NCBI RefSeq assembly: GCF_011397635.1 | Contig: NC_064757.1 | Coordinates: forward strand, 31,759,339-31,823,338 | Origin: Epinephelus fuscoguttatus | Taxonomy: Eukaryota > Chordata > Actinopteri > Perciformes > Serranidae | Length of the DNA: 64,000 bases | Direction of reading: 5' to 3' | Shown here: positions 1-12,505 of the stretch, piece after piece | Numbering within the stretch: the first letter of the stretch is position 1 | Layout: the number at the start of each line of letters is the position of its first letter | Program-made: the position numbers and the translations under genes | The notes under the pieces: generated by a model | The model's database searches: none | Told to the model about the DNA's origin: nothing | The model's input: the letters and a program-made list of their open reading frames with translations, nothing else

Positions 1-832
1 TTTCACATAAAGTCCTTTCTAAATTAACCAAACTCAGTCTTCTGAAAGTGGACCAAAAAGTGGACTGAAAGAAAAGGGACTCAGTTCTCCTTCTGTTCAA
101 ATTCAGCTCTGATGGGGCCTCAGTCCTCTCTCCGTTCAGACTTAGCCTATATGTAATATATATTGACATAGTTTTGTTTTTATTTTTGTTGGGCACTGCA
201 GTGAGGTTATGAAACCTCTCACTTTCAGATGAACTTAAAATTGGAGGAATGGAGACATGCAGTATCCTCTGTGGACCAAACTACTCCTCGTCCTGAGTCC
301 TTGCAAACGTTACAGGCTGACATGGTTTTGTCGGTTTTTTCAGGCATCCCAGTGCAACTGCATGTGATCTAGAGGGCTAAATACAATGCCAAAGAGCAAA
401 GCGTACCTGGAGCACTTTGGTCACAATGCACAGGTTAAGTGAACTGCACCGCGGACTTGGGTCTGAGTTCTCTTGAAGTGTTCACACGTGTGGAAAAAAA
501 ATATTGAGTCACTGCTGGAGTCCGCGTAGAGGGCTGAAAACACCCTATAAAGCCAGAAGTTAGAACAGAAGTATGCTATGAAGACGATACACCGTCCAGT
601 TTAGTTTCATTGGTGTATGTTGGCTGGTTTTCAGAAAGCCACAGACTGGCATGTTCCAAGTAGTTACAAGTCTTAACTCATTGCAAATTTTCGGTCTGAA
701 CTTGGTAGCAGATTATAGCAACGATGGAAAGCTCATCACATGATGTTTATCATGTTCCTACTTGTTAGTTCAGTTAGTTAATGTGTGAATTTTAAGGAAT
801 TTGTTATTAATCTGTTTTCCTTCTCTCCCCAG
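1..832 (+). other. slc23a2: Last intron of slc23a2 (partial)
   Basis: AT-rich DNA with no convincing coding exon. It ends in a pyrimidine-rich acceptor (tctgttttccttctctcccc followed by AG at 831-832) directly before the slc23a2 terminal exon. The earlier exons must lie upstream of the window. I see no recognisable repeat in it. Confidence 0.7.
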
Positions 833-1110
833 GTACCCCTGAAGAACGAGGCATCAGGAAGCTGAAGCGTGGCACTGGTCTCAGTGCTGCAGAACTGGAA
901 GGGATGAGATCGTATGACCTGCCGTTTGGCATGGACTTTATCCGCAGACACCCCATCTTCAAATACTTCCCCATCAGCCCCACCTTCCAAGGCTACCAGT
1001 GGGGGAGGCTACAGGAATCCTGCAGGAGCAGAATGGGACACAGGGATTCGGTGAAGGTGGGAGGAATCGGCGGAGAGGGAGGCACAGCGCCAGGGGAGAG
1101 TCGGGTATAG
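833..1110 (+). CDS. slc23a2: Sodium-dependent vitamin C transporter 2, terminal coding exon
   Basis: This is the last coding exon of a nucleobase:cation symporter-2 family protein, the Na+-coupled L-ascorbate importer of the plasma membrane. The two bases GT complete a Gly codon from the previous exon. The reading is then [13 protein letters not shown], a variable linker, [15 protein letters not shown], and [13 protein letters not shown], ending at TAG 1108-1110. The GTPEERG start and the SY-LPFGM and PISPTF blocks match the cytoplasmic C-tail of SVCT2 more closely than SVCT1, which has IQWKAG and PICPVFKG at these places. The extreme tail is Gly-rich and differs from the mammalian Ser/Asp-rich end as I recall it. 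Only this exon lies in the window. The neighbouring rassf2 on the same strand fits the vertebrate order. Confidence 0.9.
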
Positions 1111-2498
1111 CCAACGGGCTGGTGCTGCAAAATTTCCTATGCGGCTGAATTTGGGGAGCAAGGGATGGTACACTAAGATAAAAGGATGGGAGAGTGGAGG
1201 ACAGAAGCGGTGCAGGATTTGTGTGGAAAAAAATGTGATGCACCAACCCCCCCGTCAGTATGTGTTTTCTTTAGCTTGTGTCAGTCTTCTCCCACTTCCC
1301 ACTATGCTATTTTCAGCATGCTATAGCAAGTCACAGCATGCTATAAAAGATGTCACCACACAGAGGTTAGTTGGTGTGTGTGCATGTGTGTGTGCAGCAG
1401 GAGAATGACGGGTTTGTGCATTAATTTATTTGCACTTTAATCCAGAGGGAAATAGATGGACGTCAAACAATCAGAGCTGAATGTTTGATGATAACTGCCC
1501 AATGTTATAAAACATTCTACTAAAAGCACAGTAGGTTTGATTATGTCAATTGAGGATTATGCAGAATTTCTGTTAGGAATAATTTGCCTCTAAACTGATT
1601 ATGCAACCACATTAGGGACACACACATGGTCACATACCAACAGCCTTGCCAGAACTAGCTTGAGAGCTACAATGCACGTCGGGGTCATGCAGATAGATGG
1701 AAGTGGTTAGTCAGGTGCCCTTAGCCATGCAAAGTGATTGTGATTCTTTTTTTTTTATTTTTGCACTATCTGCCTCCTGAGTTCAAAAGCAGAGTGTCAC
1801 TCTGCAACTCATGCCCCCATTTCTTCAGTAAAACTCCTCAGAGACCCCTTTAGCAGCACATCATGTCATCTTACAAGAAACTGACATCCCTCATAGTTCT
1901 GATGTATTAGAGCACTAACATTCACAAGACCTCCAATGTAACATACAAGTTTACATCTCTTTAATGTGTCAGTATTATGCATCAGTTACTAACAAGCCCA
2001 CAACTCTACTGTTCATCACACCCTCGTCTCATTTGGCTGTCAAATGGGACTTCTCTTTTACTTGATTATGGAACAAAATTAGTTTGTATTTTTACTGGGT
2101 AACCTTAATTTGAATATTTTACATCTCCTCTAACACATGAAAGCACTTACAAAACAAAACAAGCTTTAAATAATGCCTCTGAAAAGTTACATTAATGGCA
2201 CACAGTAACAGACATGTGGCCTTGTCAGAGAAACCTTGTGTGCTTAAATATTAGTAGTGTTAATGCTACTAAAAAAGATAAATGACGACAGGAGAAGATC
2301 TGTGATCCTCTGTGTGGATCTTCTCTCACAGGTGTCACCTGTGCTCTGCTGTAATGTGTGTTAATGTAAGATTTACACTTTAATAATACACCCCTGCCAC
2401 TATCCAAACCCACTGATACTTCCAACCATGCATTCAGATAGCACTTACATGAATATACTAAAAAGAAAAGGTGGTGTTTTGGTTTGGATATGGAGTAT

Positions 2499-3061
2499 TT
2501 AAAGGTCCAGTGTGTAGCATTTAGGGGGGATATATTGGCAGAAATATAATGCAATATATTAAGTGTTTTCTTTAGTGTATAATCACCCGAAAATACAAAT
2601 CATTGTGTTTTTGTTACCTAAAAATGAGCTGTTTATATCTACATAGGGAGCAGAGTCTTGTATACGAAGATCGCCATGTTGTTTCGACAGTAGCCCAGAA
2701 CTAACAAACCAAACGCTATTAAAAATCTCCTGAACATCTGGATCTAAAGTTATCAGAGAAAAACGGTGAGCACACATTAGCAGGTGCTGGATTAGCGGCC
2801 CACCTCAGACTAGCCAAACAGCGTCAGAGAAACACTGATTTGTAACATGCTTTTTTCAGTGTTTTTTACCGGTTTAAATCCCCTGGTGTGTTTGTGTTGA
2901 AGAAGAAGAGACCTCTGTGGATAATTTGGCTCCTGTAAAAACCCCTTGAACAATGAACTCTGAAGGAATTCTCACTTTGAGATGTTTCAGCTGGTTGCAG
3001 TGTGCAATACTCACCACTAGATGCCACTAATCCCCCTAAATCTCACACACTGTTCCTTTAA
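2499..3061. mobile_element. MITE, family M1 (TTAA-flanked)
   Basis: The left end reads TTAAAGGTCCAGTGTGTAGC and continues ATTTAGGGGG. The right end, read on the opposite strand, is TTAAAGGAACAGTGTGTGAG then ATTTAGGGGG. These are terminal inverted repeats of about 30 bp with TTAA at both edges, as for piggyBac-type target sites. There is no transposase frame. Further copies or fragments sit at 24685-25022, 35852-36282, 36741-37568, 46744-46930 and 47930-47966, so this is a multi-copy family here. Confidence 0.8.
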
Positions 3062-4299
3062 ATGTAATAAGAGGGGTTTCTTTTGTTCTCTGAATCAACT
3101 GACAGTTGATGCAGATGTCATTAATAGTTCTCACTTTAACAATGTTCCTTAATTCCCTTACATTCCTTTTCCTCCCATCCTCACTCCCCTGTATGTCTCC
3201 CACTCTTGTCCATCTTTAATTAATTACCTGCTGATGTTTGTTACTGTTCATGTCTGTTGTAGTTCAGGCTGTGGAGGCACATGTAGCTGAGAAACTGAAC
3301 GTTTCAGAGGATCAGCAGCCTGTCACTTATTAGCCCAGGTGTGACCCTTAAGAGCGAGTCTCTAATTTAATGACACTGTGTGCCTGTGGTGTTTTTTTAA
3401 TTGGAAAAACAGAAAAATACCTTAGAAGAGTTTGCAACATTATAATCGTGTTAAATAAAAAATCGCACAATGAGAAAAATAACAGCTAAAAGAAAACTAC
3501 TAAAGATTTAGCCCAGCTGAGATTTTTACTAAACCAAAATGCGGAAATATCTTTTATTTTTATTTCTTATTACTGATCTGTTACCACATACCAAAACTTT
3601 TCTTTAAGCATTGGCATTTGTCGCTATTATTTTACGAAACTTGCAAAATTAGTTTGGATTCTCATCCCAAAATTCCTCACGTTTTTATCTCATTTGTTAA
3701 AGCTATTTATTTATTTATGAGCAGAACGTTGATGTTTAAAGATTGCTTGAAACAGGTCTATGTGTCACTTGCACAATGTTGAAAGTATATTTATTAGTTT
3801 ACTTGTTCATGCCCTGTAAAGATTGGCGTGATGACGATGATGGACCGCTACTCCTCAGCTACAGTCGGTGCTTTTAGAAACTCACCTGGGGACAGCAGCC
3901 TCTCCTGAAGATAGTTTGTAATGTGAGATGCTTCTATTTCATTCCATTTATATCATGTTGTTTTTAAAAACAAGCCAGAAAAACACTTTTAAATGTTGGA
4001 ACTGGATAATTTAGTCAAATGTCATTATCAGGGCCTTTTTCCTACAAGTACTGTTTGCACATGTAATAGTGCCAAGAACATCTGGGTGTTGTAGTGATAC
4101 TCACTAATCTGAAACCCTAAAATGTCACTAGAGTGCGTTTTCACATTTATAGTCGGTTATGAACATTGTTTTGTTTGATGACCTGAAGACAAGTGGCTCA
4201 CTGTGGCTCAACATTTTTGGGTCTTAGTCTGTGATGGTTACAGTAGCCCCTTTTATGACCTCAGCACTCTGTATGTTACTCTTGTTATTTGGTCACATA

Positions 4300-4700
4300 A
4301 TTCAAACTTGGGGTGTGCGATTCAGCCAAAATCTTCAATTGTAGTATATGCAATTTGATATCACCATAATGATATTTATGACAATAAAGTAATTGTTTTG
4401 TAAATTCAATCAAGAAATTAAGATAACCATACTTTATGACATTTCATTATTTCTTCTTTTATTTGGAACGTCCATACCAAAAGAAAAAACCCAGCTGCCT
4501 CACATCAGACAACACTTGAGTTAAAAAGAAAAGACTCAAAACAGTAAAACTAAAAATCTGAGAAGGTTCCTGAGAACAAGTGTTACAGGTTTTTATATTT
4601 ATAACTTCACTCCCCTTCTCCCTGGCCAAATCAGGGCTGTGTTCAGCCCCGACGTAATGTAAAGAAATGTTTATTAAAACAGAGTTAGTGATGCCTTGAA
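4300..4700. repeat. Probable degraded transposon fragment
   Basis: The stretch opens with gggtgtgcgattcagccaaa and an AT-rich body with 'aatttgatatcaccataatg', a composition seen in fish hAT-like remnants. No second end is identified. Classification is by resemblance only. Confidence 0.3.
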
Positions 4701-5058
4701 CGCCCTGTTGTGTTATACAAGTTCAATTCAAAGTGGCTTTATTGCCAAAACAAGTGTGAAATAAAATGTTCAATAAGGAAAGATCTACCAGAGTTTGGAT
4801 TATACACATGTTGCTGCTAATTGGGAACACCTCTGACACACCCACCACACGAGAGAAAACCTATCTCAAAGCCTGTCGCTCAGCGTTTCACACTTTTCAA
4901 CGAAACATTAGCATGCATCAGGTTACTTGTGAGGCAGCTGGATTTACGGGGTCCCGCCTTGATTTACTACATAGCTTGATCCAAATAGCCCCAGCGGTAG
5001 AAATGGTACAGCCAAATCTCTACCAGTGGGCACATTTCTACCATCGCATGATATATAG

Positions 5059-5372
5059 CAGTGGTTCCCATTCCCAACTGGTCCAACCACAAGGTCCAGA
5101 TTTATCCTTGGTCATTAGTTCAAGGTCCACACAGCATCATACTTGTGTTTGGCCATGTCGTTAAGGTATTATGCTGTCTCTGTCAAGAAGTTGTCTGTTA
5201 CTCCCTCACTCTACAACAGGAAACAGCACTTCAAAATAAAAGCTCTGTGGCGGGAAATTCACTGTACTTAAAAATAAAGTGTGTTTTTTACAAACTTGAC
5301 ACATTTGTGAGTCACTTGTGGTCCATTCAGAATGGACTTGTGACCCACTTTTGGACCAGCTGGGAACCACTG
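5059..5372. mobile_element. hAT-like nonautonomous element, family H1
   Basis: It starts CAGTGGTTCCCATTCCCAAC and ends GACCAGCTGGGAACCACTG, an imperfect inverted pair. The flanks atatatag and gtatattc agree at 6 of 8 positions, consistent with a decayed 8-bp hAT target duplication. The interior carries 'aaggtccaga' and 'ggccatgtcgtt' motifs also found in copies at 36285-36520 and 46157-46450. There is no coding capacity. Confidence 0.7.
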
Positions 5373-8000
5373 GTATATTCCATCAGGTCGCCCAACCTAA
5401 TTCAAATGTTGGTAGGAAAATCCAGCAGTAGGTTGCATCCTCAAGGGTATTTTTGTGATCTTACAGATGTCAACTGTCTTCGTCCAGAACAAATGCGAAG
5501 TTAAAATGTTATTTCAACAGCCTGTGGTGCTCCGCTCTGCACTTTTACTTTGCTGGATCTACTTTTAGTTAGCCTGTAGTACTATAATGGCAGTTACTAG
5601 TGTAACTTACATACTTTATTTGGATGTGACCAAAAATGCCCCCTTCCCCCAACTTATTAATATAAAACCATTAGTTTTGGTCTTTTTTTATGTTGTTGTT
5701 ACATCAGAATCACAGCTGTCAAAATTTGAACCCTACCTGGATACTACAGGGACACAGTTTTCAGTTACACCCGTCAAAATGCAATACCTAATAAAGTAAA
5801 GTAAAAATGTTTGTAGTGGTTATACAGGTGAAATTCAGGTCACAGAATCAGATGGGTGTCAGAGTGTGTGTGGAAATTTAAACATTAATCTCACCAAATA
5901 TTTTATAATTCTGTAATATGACCAAATCACAGAGAAACAAAAGGAGTGCTGAAGTCTCTTAAGAGGCCTGTTTATACCCGATGACCACTGATGTGTGCAG
6001 AAACTGAAAATCTGAAAACTCACCGTCCTCGTCTAACTGTTGGCTGTGCTCAGGTCTGGCAGCTGTAGATAAGAAGCAGTGTTCTGGGACAGCTGGTGAA
6101 ATTAGCAGCGTGTTTTTGGCACACCAGCTGATGTTTTTTGCTCACTTGCCCACGCTGCGTGACCTTGCTCCAGGAGCAGGTGGCGATCATGTCGGAGGTC
6201 AGAGAGCAGTCGCCCTCCTCCTGCTTCGGAGGTGGAGTGACAGTTTTGGCATCTCTCGTATACATGGTATGCACACATTAATAATCACATGCACAACGTG
6301 TGACCTTGTTTTCTGTGTCATATGTTCATACAACCAGCACTTACTGTACTTCTCCCCCTCACGTCGTCTCTCCTCTCTCCACACACTCTCTGTTTAACCC
6401 CCTCAGTCCTGCAGTGAAATATATTGGTGTCCTCTCATGTTTAGTGTACCTGGTTTCCTCCTGGGAATTCTTACTGTTGACGTGTCTGGATGCAGGAGAC
6501 GACACCAACTGGCCACCTTATTAAGATCCTGTTGGTGAACCTGCCTCATCACTCAGCAGCAACATGAACATGGGATGTCTTTGTGCCTGTAGGCAGCGTC
6601 CTCTTGTTTTTAGCTTTTACTCTTTGGGTTTTTTAACAGGTTTATATACACTTTCTGACACAGTTATTACAGTTACAGTGAAACACTTGATTTCAAGCAC
6701 AGACTGTCGTCCCTGATGGTTTTCTGTCTTGAATCACACACGAGCCAGCTGAACCAGCAGCTCTTAAGAAGGCGGCCATAAGGTGTGAAACACAAAGACA
6801 TCAGTCCCTTTCAGTTATTTTGAAGGGGGTGCTACCTGAAGAATATACTTTTGTGTATTAAGTGTTTTATCTTTTTCAATGTTTTGGGGTTTTTTTATAC
6901 ATCATTTTTATGTTTTTGCAAGCGAATATTTGTAAGAAACAAATCATAACTTTAATCTTAAATCATGCTGGAAAGCGCACCATTTTGTTGTACTTTTTAT
7001 TTAAAAAGTAAATACATTTTGATCCTATTTGGAATCTGTGGTTTGGTGAAATCTTCTTTTGTTTGTTTTGTTAGGACCTTTTCATATTGTATTTTTTTAC
7101 TCAAATATTGCTTTTTGTCCATGTTAACCCATTACCAGTATAAATGAAAGAACGAGCTGAGAAACTTTAAATAGATGTAAAAACAGACAAAAAAATAAAT
7201 GTATATTTAATGGAGTAAAGTTTGCTAAACCTTCTGGAAGAGAAATTGTGTAAACTAATTGTAGCAACAAAATGTTTTATTCTTTGTTCCTAAAACTATT
7301 TAATAAGATGTTACTGAATGAATGAAGTCTTTTGTCTTTATTGGTAATGAAACTGAATTAGGTAGCCGGTCAGATCTGTGACCGTTTTCTTTAAGTAGAT
7401 ATAAATACCAGTGTGTTGCACAGAAAGATCTACACACTACTGAACACCACTTTCTTCTATTACTGTGAAAGCTATAGAAGTATGTCATGTTTTTCCATCT
7501 GTTTACAAGCATTTTTGATAACAGCTGTCAAAACACAGCTGGCCTGTGTGACCATGGTGAAAGCATTTTCACTAAAAGTTTAACACTGTTAAAGGACATG
7601 AGGGGCAGATGTAGTGAAACTAATATAGATAGATAACTGTTAATGTTTTTCAGTGTTGCCATCAAAATCCAAGCAGGTGTCCTGATACATAAGAATGAAG
7701 TTAAATGAAGAAATAATAAGGACGACTTTATCATGCAGCTAAAGATGGATTACAAACCAGGCAAAGCAGCAACTGCCCCAGCTACTCTGTTTGGTGATTG
7801 GTTTATGGACATGAAAATTATTGTAATGCTGTTTGGGAATATTCACTACTAACGCACAATAACGACAAATGCAGTAGGTGCGTTGATATGGGTCCTGCTC
7901 TCTTGAAAATGAGGGTTTTTCTGTAAAATCTAGTTTTAAGAAATGAATTATTTCTGCTGATCCCAAACATAATGCACAGAGTGTGAATTAGTGTAATAAT

Positions 8001-8564
8001 AGGGCTGCAACATAAGATTATTTTCATTATCGTTTAATCATTTAAGTCTCTGAAACATCATATAGAAGTAACAATCAGCATCACAACTCCCCACAACCTA
8101 AATTCACGTTCTTAAATTGCTTGTTTTATCCAATGAACAGTCCAAAATCAAAATGTTTAATATATTTTTTAAATTTATTTTTTTCTTAACCTTTATTTAA
8201 CCAGGAAGTCCCACTGAGATTGAAAATTTTGCAAGAGAGACCTCGCCAAGGCAGCAGCCAATCAAAACAGATTTAAAATGCAACAAATACAACATATAAT
8301 ACAAAAATTCACAGTGAATCAACAACTTCATCCATAGTGGCCTCTCAAGAAAATCAAGCACATGTCTCTATCACCACATTCTTTATAATGCCCTTAAATC
8401 TATCAATGGATTTGGATATCAGCAAATAGGATAAAAGCAAGTAGCAAATCCTCACACGAGAAGCTGGAACCAACAAATATTTGTCATTATTGCTTAAAAA
8501 ATAATTATCAGAATAGTTGATTAATTTTCTTATGATTGACTAGTCGACTAATGTTGCAGCTCTA
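8001..8564. mobile_element. TIR element with nested LINE 3' fragment
   Basis: The left end AGGGCTGCAACATAAGATTA is mirrored at the right end, where the sequence closes gactagtcgactaatgttgcagctct. This gives inverted GCTGCAAC-type termini. Inside, from about 8187, sits a LINE 3' tail beginning taacctttatttaaccagga followed by agtcccactgagattgaaaa, a widespread fish retroelement tail. Related pieces occur at 12355-12505 and 14000-14277. Confidence 0.6.
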
Positions 8565-8649
8565 TTAAATATGTTTAGACAACTCCCATCTGCCACACTG
8601 ATTTTTTTTTTTTTTTCATCTTAAGCTGTAACCATCAGCTCCAACAAGA

Positions 8650-9304
8650 CTCTGTTTTCTCTTGTTAGGGACTGTTCACTACACATGAGCGTGGGGGAGG
8701 TGGTGCAAAACATGGGAGGCACTTCCAATAATTTTAAGCACTTGTGGAGGGAGTTATGTTTTTTCAATTTGGCTTATGGCAGGGACATTTAACTTTAAAT
8801 GGTCATATTTTGTATTAATATTTGAATATCCTCAGAGCCCCGAATCCTGCATGTGGGTTTTAGAGGCATGTTTTCCTGAAAAATCTTCAAAATCAGAACA
8901 TTAATCAGAGCCAGAAACTGTGAAATATGGTTATTAATGGTGGAGGGGAGGGTCATGCATATTCCCCAGTCACTCAGGTTGGCTCAAGGGGAAAATATCT
9001 GTAGCTCTGGGGAGGGTCATGATATAAAATAAATAAATAAAATAAAGAATAAAATTAAAATTAGAAAAAAAAAAAAACAAGTCAAACCTTCTTGTCTGAT
9101 AAGTACAGTATCTTATTGCAGAAAAAACATGTTTAAAATTATGACAATATTTTTTGAGTCAAAAATAAATTAAGACAAGACATTTTTGTCAAATTTATGA
9201 GACTAGCAATCCAAATACATTTTTTAAATTTATTTATTTATTCATATTTATTTGTGTGGGGGTGGAGGGTCGGCAGAGTATGACATGTAACTTCTAAAAC
9301 TCAG
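8650..9304. repeat. Unclassified interspersed repeat R1
   Basis: Contains 'cacttgtggagggagttatg', a mid block 'ttattaatggtggaggggag' followed by 'ggtcatgcatattcccc', then 'cttcttgtctgataagtaca'. The same ordered blocks recur at 47520-47660 and 48790-49075. I recognise it as repetitive but cannot assign it to a superfamily. Confidence 0.5.
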
Positions 9305-9347
9305 TAAAAAAAAAAAAAAAAAAAAAGAAAGAAAGAAAGAAAGAAAA
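9305..9347 (+). repeat. Poly(A) plus (GAAA)n microsatellite
   Basis: A run of about 20 A is followed by four to five GAAA units. It lies just upstream of the rassf2 GC-rich promoter and is probably the tail of a degraded retroposed copy. Confidence 0.85.
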
Positions 9348-9379
9348 AATAAATACCTGAAAAATAAACTTTAATCTTC

Positions 9380-9480
9380 ACCGGACAGGTGATGTGCGCA
9401 TGCTCGGCTCTCCTATTGTTTTCATGTTTTCATTCATCCCCTCACGCAGCGCGAACAAAGGGACGTCAGGGTCGCGCTCT
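9380..9480 (+). promoter_or_regulatory. rassf2: rassf2 distal promoter, GC-rich
   Basis: A sharp change from AT-rich DNA to a CpG-containing block. Visible sites are an NRF1-like tgcgcatgctc near 9392, a CRE/ATF-like gacgtcag near 9462 and an inverted CCAAT (gattggctc) at 9481. There is no TATA box. This is the expected make-up of a broadly active CpG promoter. Site assignments are motif matches only. Confidence 0.55.
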
Positions 9481-9763
9481 GATTGGCTCCCGGCCGGAGC
9501 CCCCCGACGCAGCTGTGCCGCGAGCTCCGCCACAGCAGATGGACCCCTCGCGCTCTCCTCCTCCTCCCTCTCCCTCTCCTGCTGGTCCTAGATGCACGCG
9601 CCCCAGTGATTGTTTCCAACGGCAGGAGAGCGAACGAGTTGACCGAGGAGGAGTTAACCGTTAACGGACAGTGCAGCCGTAACGGAGAAGAAGAGGAGCG
9701 ACGGGAGGAGGTGGTGGAAGAGGAGATCCGGAGAACCGGAGAGCCTGCCGTCCCTCGGGTTTG
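9481..9763 (+). other. rassf2: rassf2 noncoding first exon (distal)
   Basis: GC-rich then purine-rich sequence that ends in a good splice donor, TTTG|GTGAGC at 9763/9764. The only long open frame across it (9483 to the donor) lacks an in-frame ATG. If spliced to the first coding exon it would run into a stop before the rassf2 ATG, so I treat the exon as 5' UTR. The transcription start is a guess. Confidence 0.55.
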
Positions 9764-10719
9764 GTGAGCCGAGATAGGATCTCCAAAAGTCGGTATGAAT
9801 CAGACAGAAGGGTCGCTGTAGCTAAGTGGGCTGATCGTGATGATGGTTGATGTCGCGACGTGTAGTTTGATAGCGTGATTGTCTCCACAAAAACAAGACT
9901 TAGAAATGTTTTGACAACATTTAATGCAAAATTAGCACACATATTGATTTTGTAAAAGCACAGGCGACACATGTATGGACTAATAATCCGAATATGAGGC
10001 GTGTGTGGTGTATTTAAATCACATGCGGTGGTGATAGGCATGCTCCGTGGCACTTCACATGAAGGCTCAGCCTAAATCTTGAGCTGAAAATGATAGAAAA
10101 TCCGTATTTTATTACATTTAGTCTCCAGCAGGGAGTGTGTGTGCAGCTATGTGTCATTAAAACAGGTTACATAACAAGCAGTAGATAGTTAAGATTCCTC
10201 TCAGCACACACAAGGCTGGCTAGGACGGACCCTCTGCCAAAAATGAATAATGTTTTGGCTTGTGATGCACACTCAGCTGCCAGTTTATTAAGCACACATA
10301 GCTAAAGTAATGCTGGTTAATACAACAGCCCTGCATAAAGTCCTACCTTTATGAAGCTTATAATGCTCAGTGTGTTTGTTGAAACTGTTTTAGAGAGGTG
10401 TTAATTAAACTGTATGGTAGTTTCTGATATTTTGCCAACCTGCACTGATGTGGACAAAGTATTGAAAACAATGCAAGTCAACAGCAGACTCCAAAATGAT
10501 CATAAAGTTGAATTTAAACCCTAAATCATAAACTGAACATCATTGGTAGGATTATTTGCAGAACTGTTGCACTAGCAGTTAATAGTTTATGAGGTCCACC
10601 TATCTAAAACTATAACAGAGTGAAGTGTCAGTCTTAAATGAAATATAGAGTCAACTAAGGATGCAATTGTTTGGTCCATAAAATTTCTGATAGGAAAAGA
10701 AAGAGCCTAAAGTGAAATC

Positions 10720-12337
10720 TTAAAGAGACAATTCACCCCAAAATCAAACATACATATTTTTCCTTGTACCTCTAGTGCTATTTATCAGCCTAGATTGTTT
10801 TGGTGTGAGTTGCAGAGTATTGGAGATATCAGCCATAGAGATGTCTGCCTTCTCTCCAATATGAGGGAACTAGATGGCACTCAGCTTGTGGTGCTCAAAG
10901 TGTTAAAAAAAAATATACTTGAAAAACTCAACAGCAATGTCTCTTCCCAAAAATCATGACCCGGTTACTCAAGATAATCCACAGACCTTGTTGTGAGCAG
11001 TTTCATGTAGGAACTATTTTCTTTCTACGAAATTACACCCACCAACCGTATCACTGTGTAGAGAGCCCGGTCTCATTCTGAAGTCGTCATAATTCGGCGC
11101 TTGGGCAGTGACTTGTGGCATCAGAAACCAACCAAAAAAGGCGACCTTTAACATTGGCATGATTTGTGGACAGTTTCCATTAAAATTTAACAGTGCCCGG
11201 CAGCATCAGGGGGATACGCAGTGGGACGAAAGTTAAGTGGCAAAAGTCCAAGTAGTGCAGGCAGGAGGGGTGGTGGATGGGTTAAACAGACACTAACTTT
11301 CACCTGAGAGAGCAGTGTTTGCACCCCATAAGATTCTAAAGTCAAACCCTGTTCTTTTTCCCCATTCTCGGAACCCATCAGCTGTATTCGGCGTCTGACT
11401 TCCAGCAGACGGCGATACAGCCTCTGGGGGCAGACCCCCGATTTTTTGGCATTCTGGTTTGATTTGGGTGGAGGAGGAGAATTTCCGTTTCCGACTTCCG
11501 TTTATATATAAGTAAATATGCTGAACCATTGCGATAGATTCAGAGTTTGCAGTGACACCAATTATGTTCAGCCTCGTTAGTTCACCGCACAGACCATTTA
11601 ACCTGGCAACAACTGCAGTTGGCTCAAACGTGATTAGTCAATATCACGCAGACTACAACAGCCTACAACTGGAAACCAGGGCTCTTCCGCTCTTCTTCCA
11701 GAGGCAAGATCTCCAGGGTTTGCCTACAGACTCTACATTCGCTGAATGTAGGGTCTGTATATAGAGACTACTTTTTCCCTAAACCTAACCATGTGTTTTT
11801 GTTGCCTAAACCCAACCATGTGTGTTGTTGTACCGACATACTGCATTTATTTTGAAAGAGACCGTATGCAAACATTAAATGTCCTGTGAAAACAGAAGTG
11901 TATCTTGAAAGAAGACAATGCATGTAAGAGGCAGAACTTGACACGGTGTCCCAGAATGTCAACAACCAATGCACCCAGGGCACCTTGTACATTTTATCTG
12001 GACGTGGAAAGTCCATGACCAAGCACGTCAATATGTGACGAGGTCAGAGTGAGAATGTGTTGGTGTAGAGGGAAATGTGCATCTACCGCCGAAGGGGAAG
12101 CCAAAAGCGTTTACATCTCGCACTGTCGCAAGCACGAGGCTCTCGTCCATGAGTAGGTGCATGTTACCTTCTGTGCAGTGATCTTGTTCCCTTATATTGG
12201 AGAGAAGGCAGACATCTCTATGGCTGATATCTCCAACACTCTGCAACTTGCACTAAAACAATCTAGATTTCTAAATAGCACTGCAGGTGTGAGGAAAAAA
12301 TATGTGTTTTTAATTTTGGGGTCAACTGTCTCTTTAA
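10720..12337. mobile_element. Long-TIR DNA transposon (about 165-bp arms, TTAA edges)
   Basis: The left arm, from TTAAAGAGACAATTCACCCC to about 10885, is the near-perfect reverse complement of the right arm, about 12170 to GGGGTCAACTGTCTCTTTAA. Both arms share a block with GGAGATATCAGCCATAGAGA. Both edges are TTAA. The 1.3-kb interior has no transposase and carries a second repeat piece near 11780 ('cctaaacccaaccatgtgtg'), so an insertion is nested inside. It lies in rassf2 intron 1. Confidence 0.85.
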
Positions 12338-12354
12338 AATATTTTCTTTTGTGT

Positions 12355-12505
12355 GACTAAACAGTCCAAAAATATTTAGTTTACCATTATAGAAGACTAC
12401 AAACACCAGAAAATATTCAGGGTTAAAAAGCTTAAACCAGTGATTTTTTGGGGGGCTTGGAAAAACAACTGGAATGATTAATTGTTAATCAAAATAGCTG
12501 CAGAT
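12355..12505. repeat. Fragment related to the 8001-8564 TIR element
   Basis: Contains ctaaacagtccaaaaatatt and ends near 'attaattgttaatcaaaata gctgcag', mirroring the terminal region of the element at 8001-8564. It is truncated. It directly follows the long-TIR element. Confidence 0.4.

Larger units (their letters stand above)
1111..9379 (+). other. slc23a2 3' UTR and spacer up to the rassf2 promoter
   Basis: No further coding exon is supported; all open frames here are short and lack family signatures. The first part must be the slc23a2 3' UTR. AATAAA-type signals occur near 3450 and 7190, but I cannot tell which is used. The stretch contains at least four repeat insertions (listed separately) and AT-rich filler. 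Confidence 0.6.

Noticed and set aside
9483-9767. 94-codon open frame in the rassf2 first exon, with a leucine-rich start like a signal peptide
   Set aside because: It has no in-frame ATG (it opens at TTG) and runs through a good splice donor. Joined to the first coding exon it would stop before the rassf2 ATG. Composition bias of a GC- and GAG-rich exon explains it.
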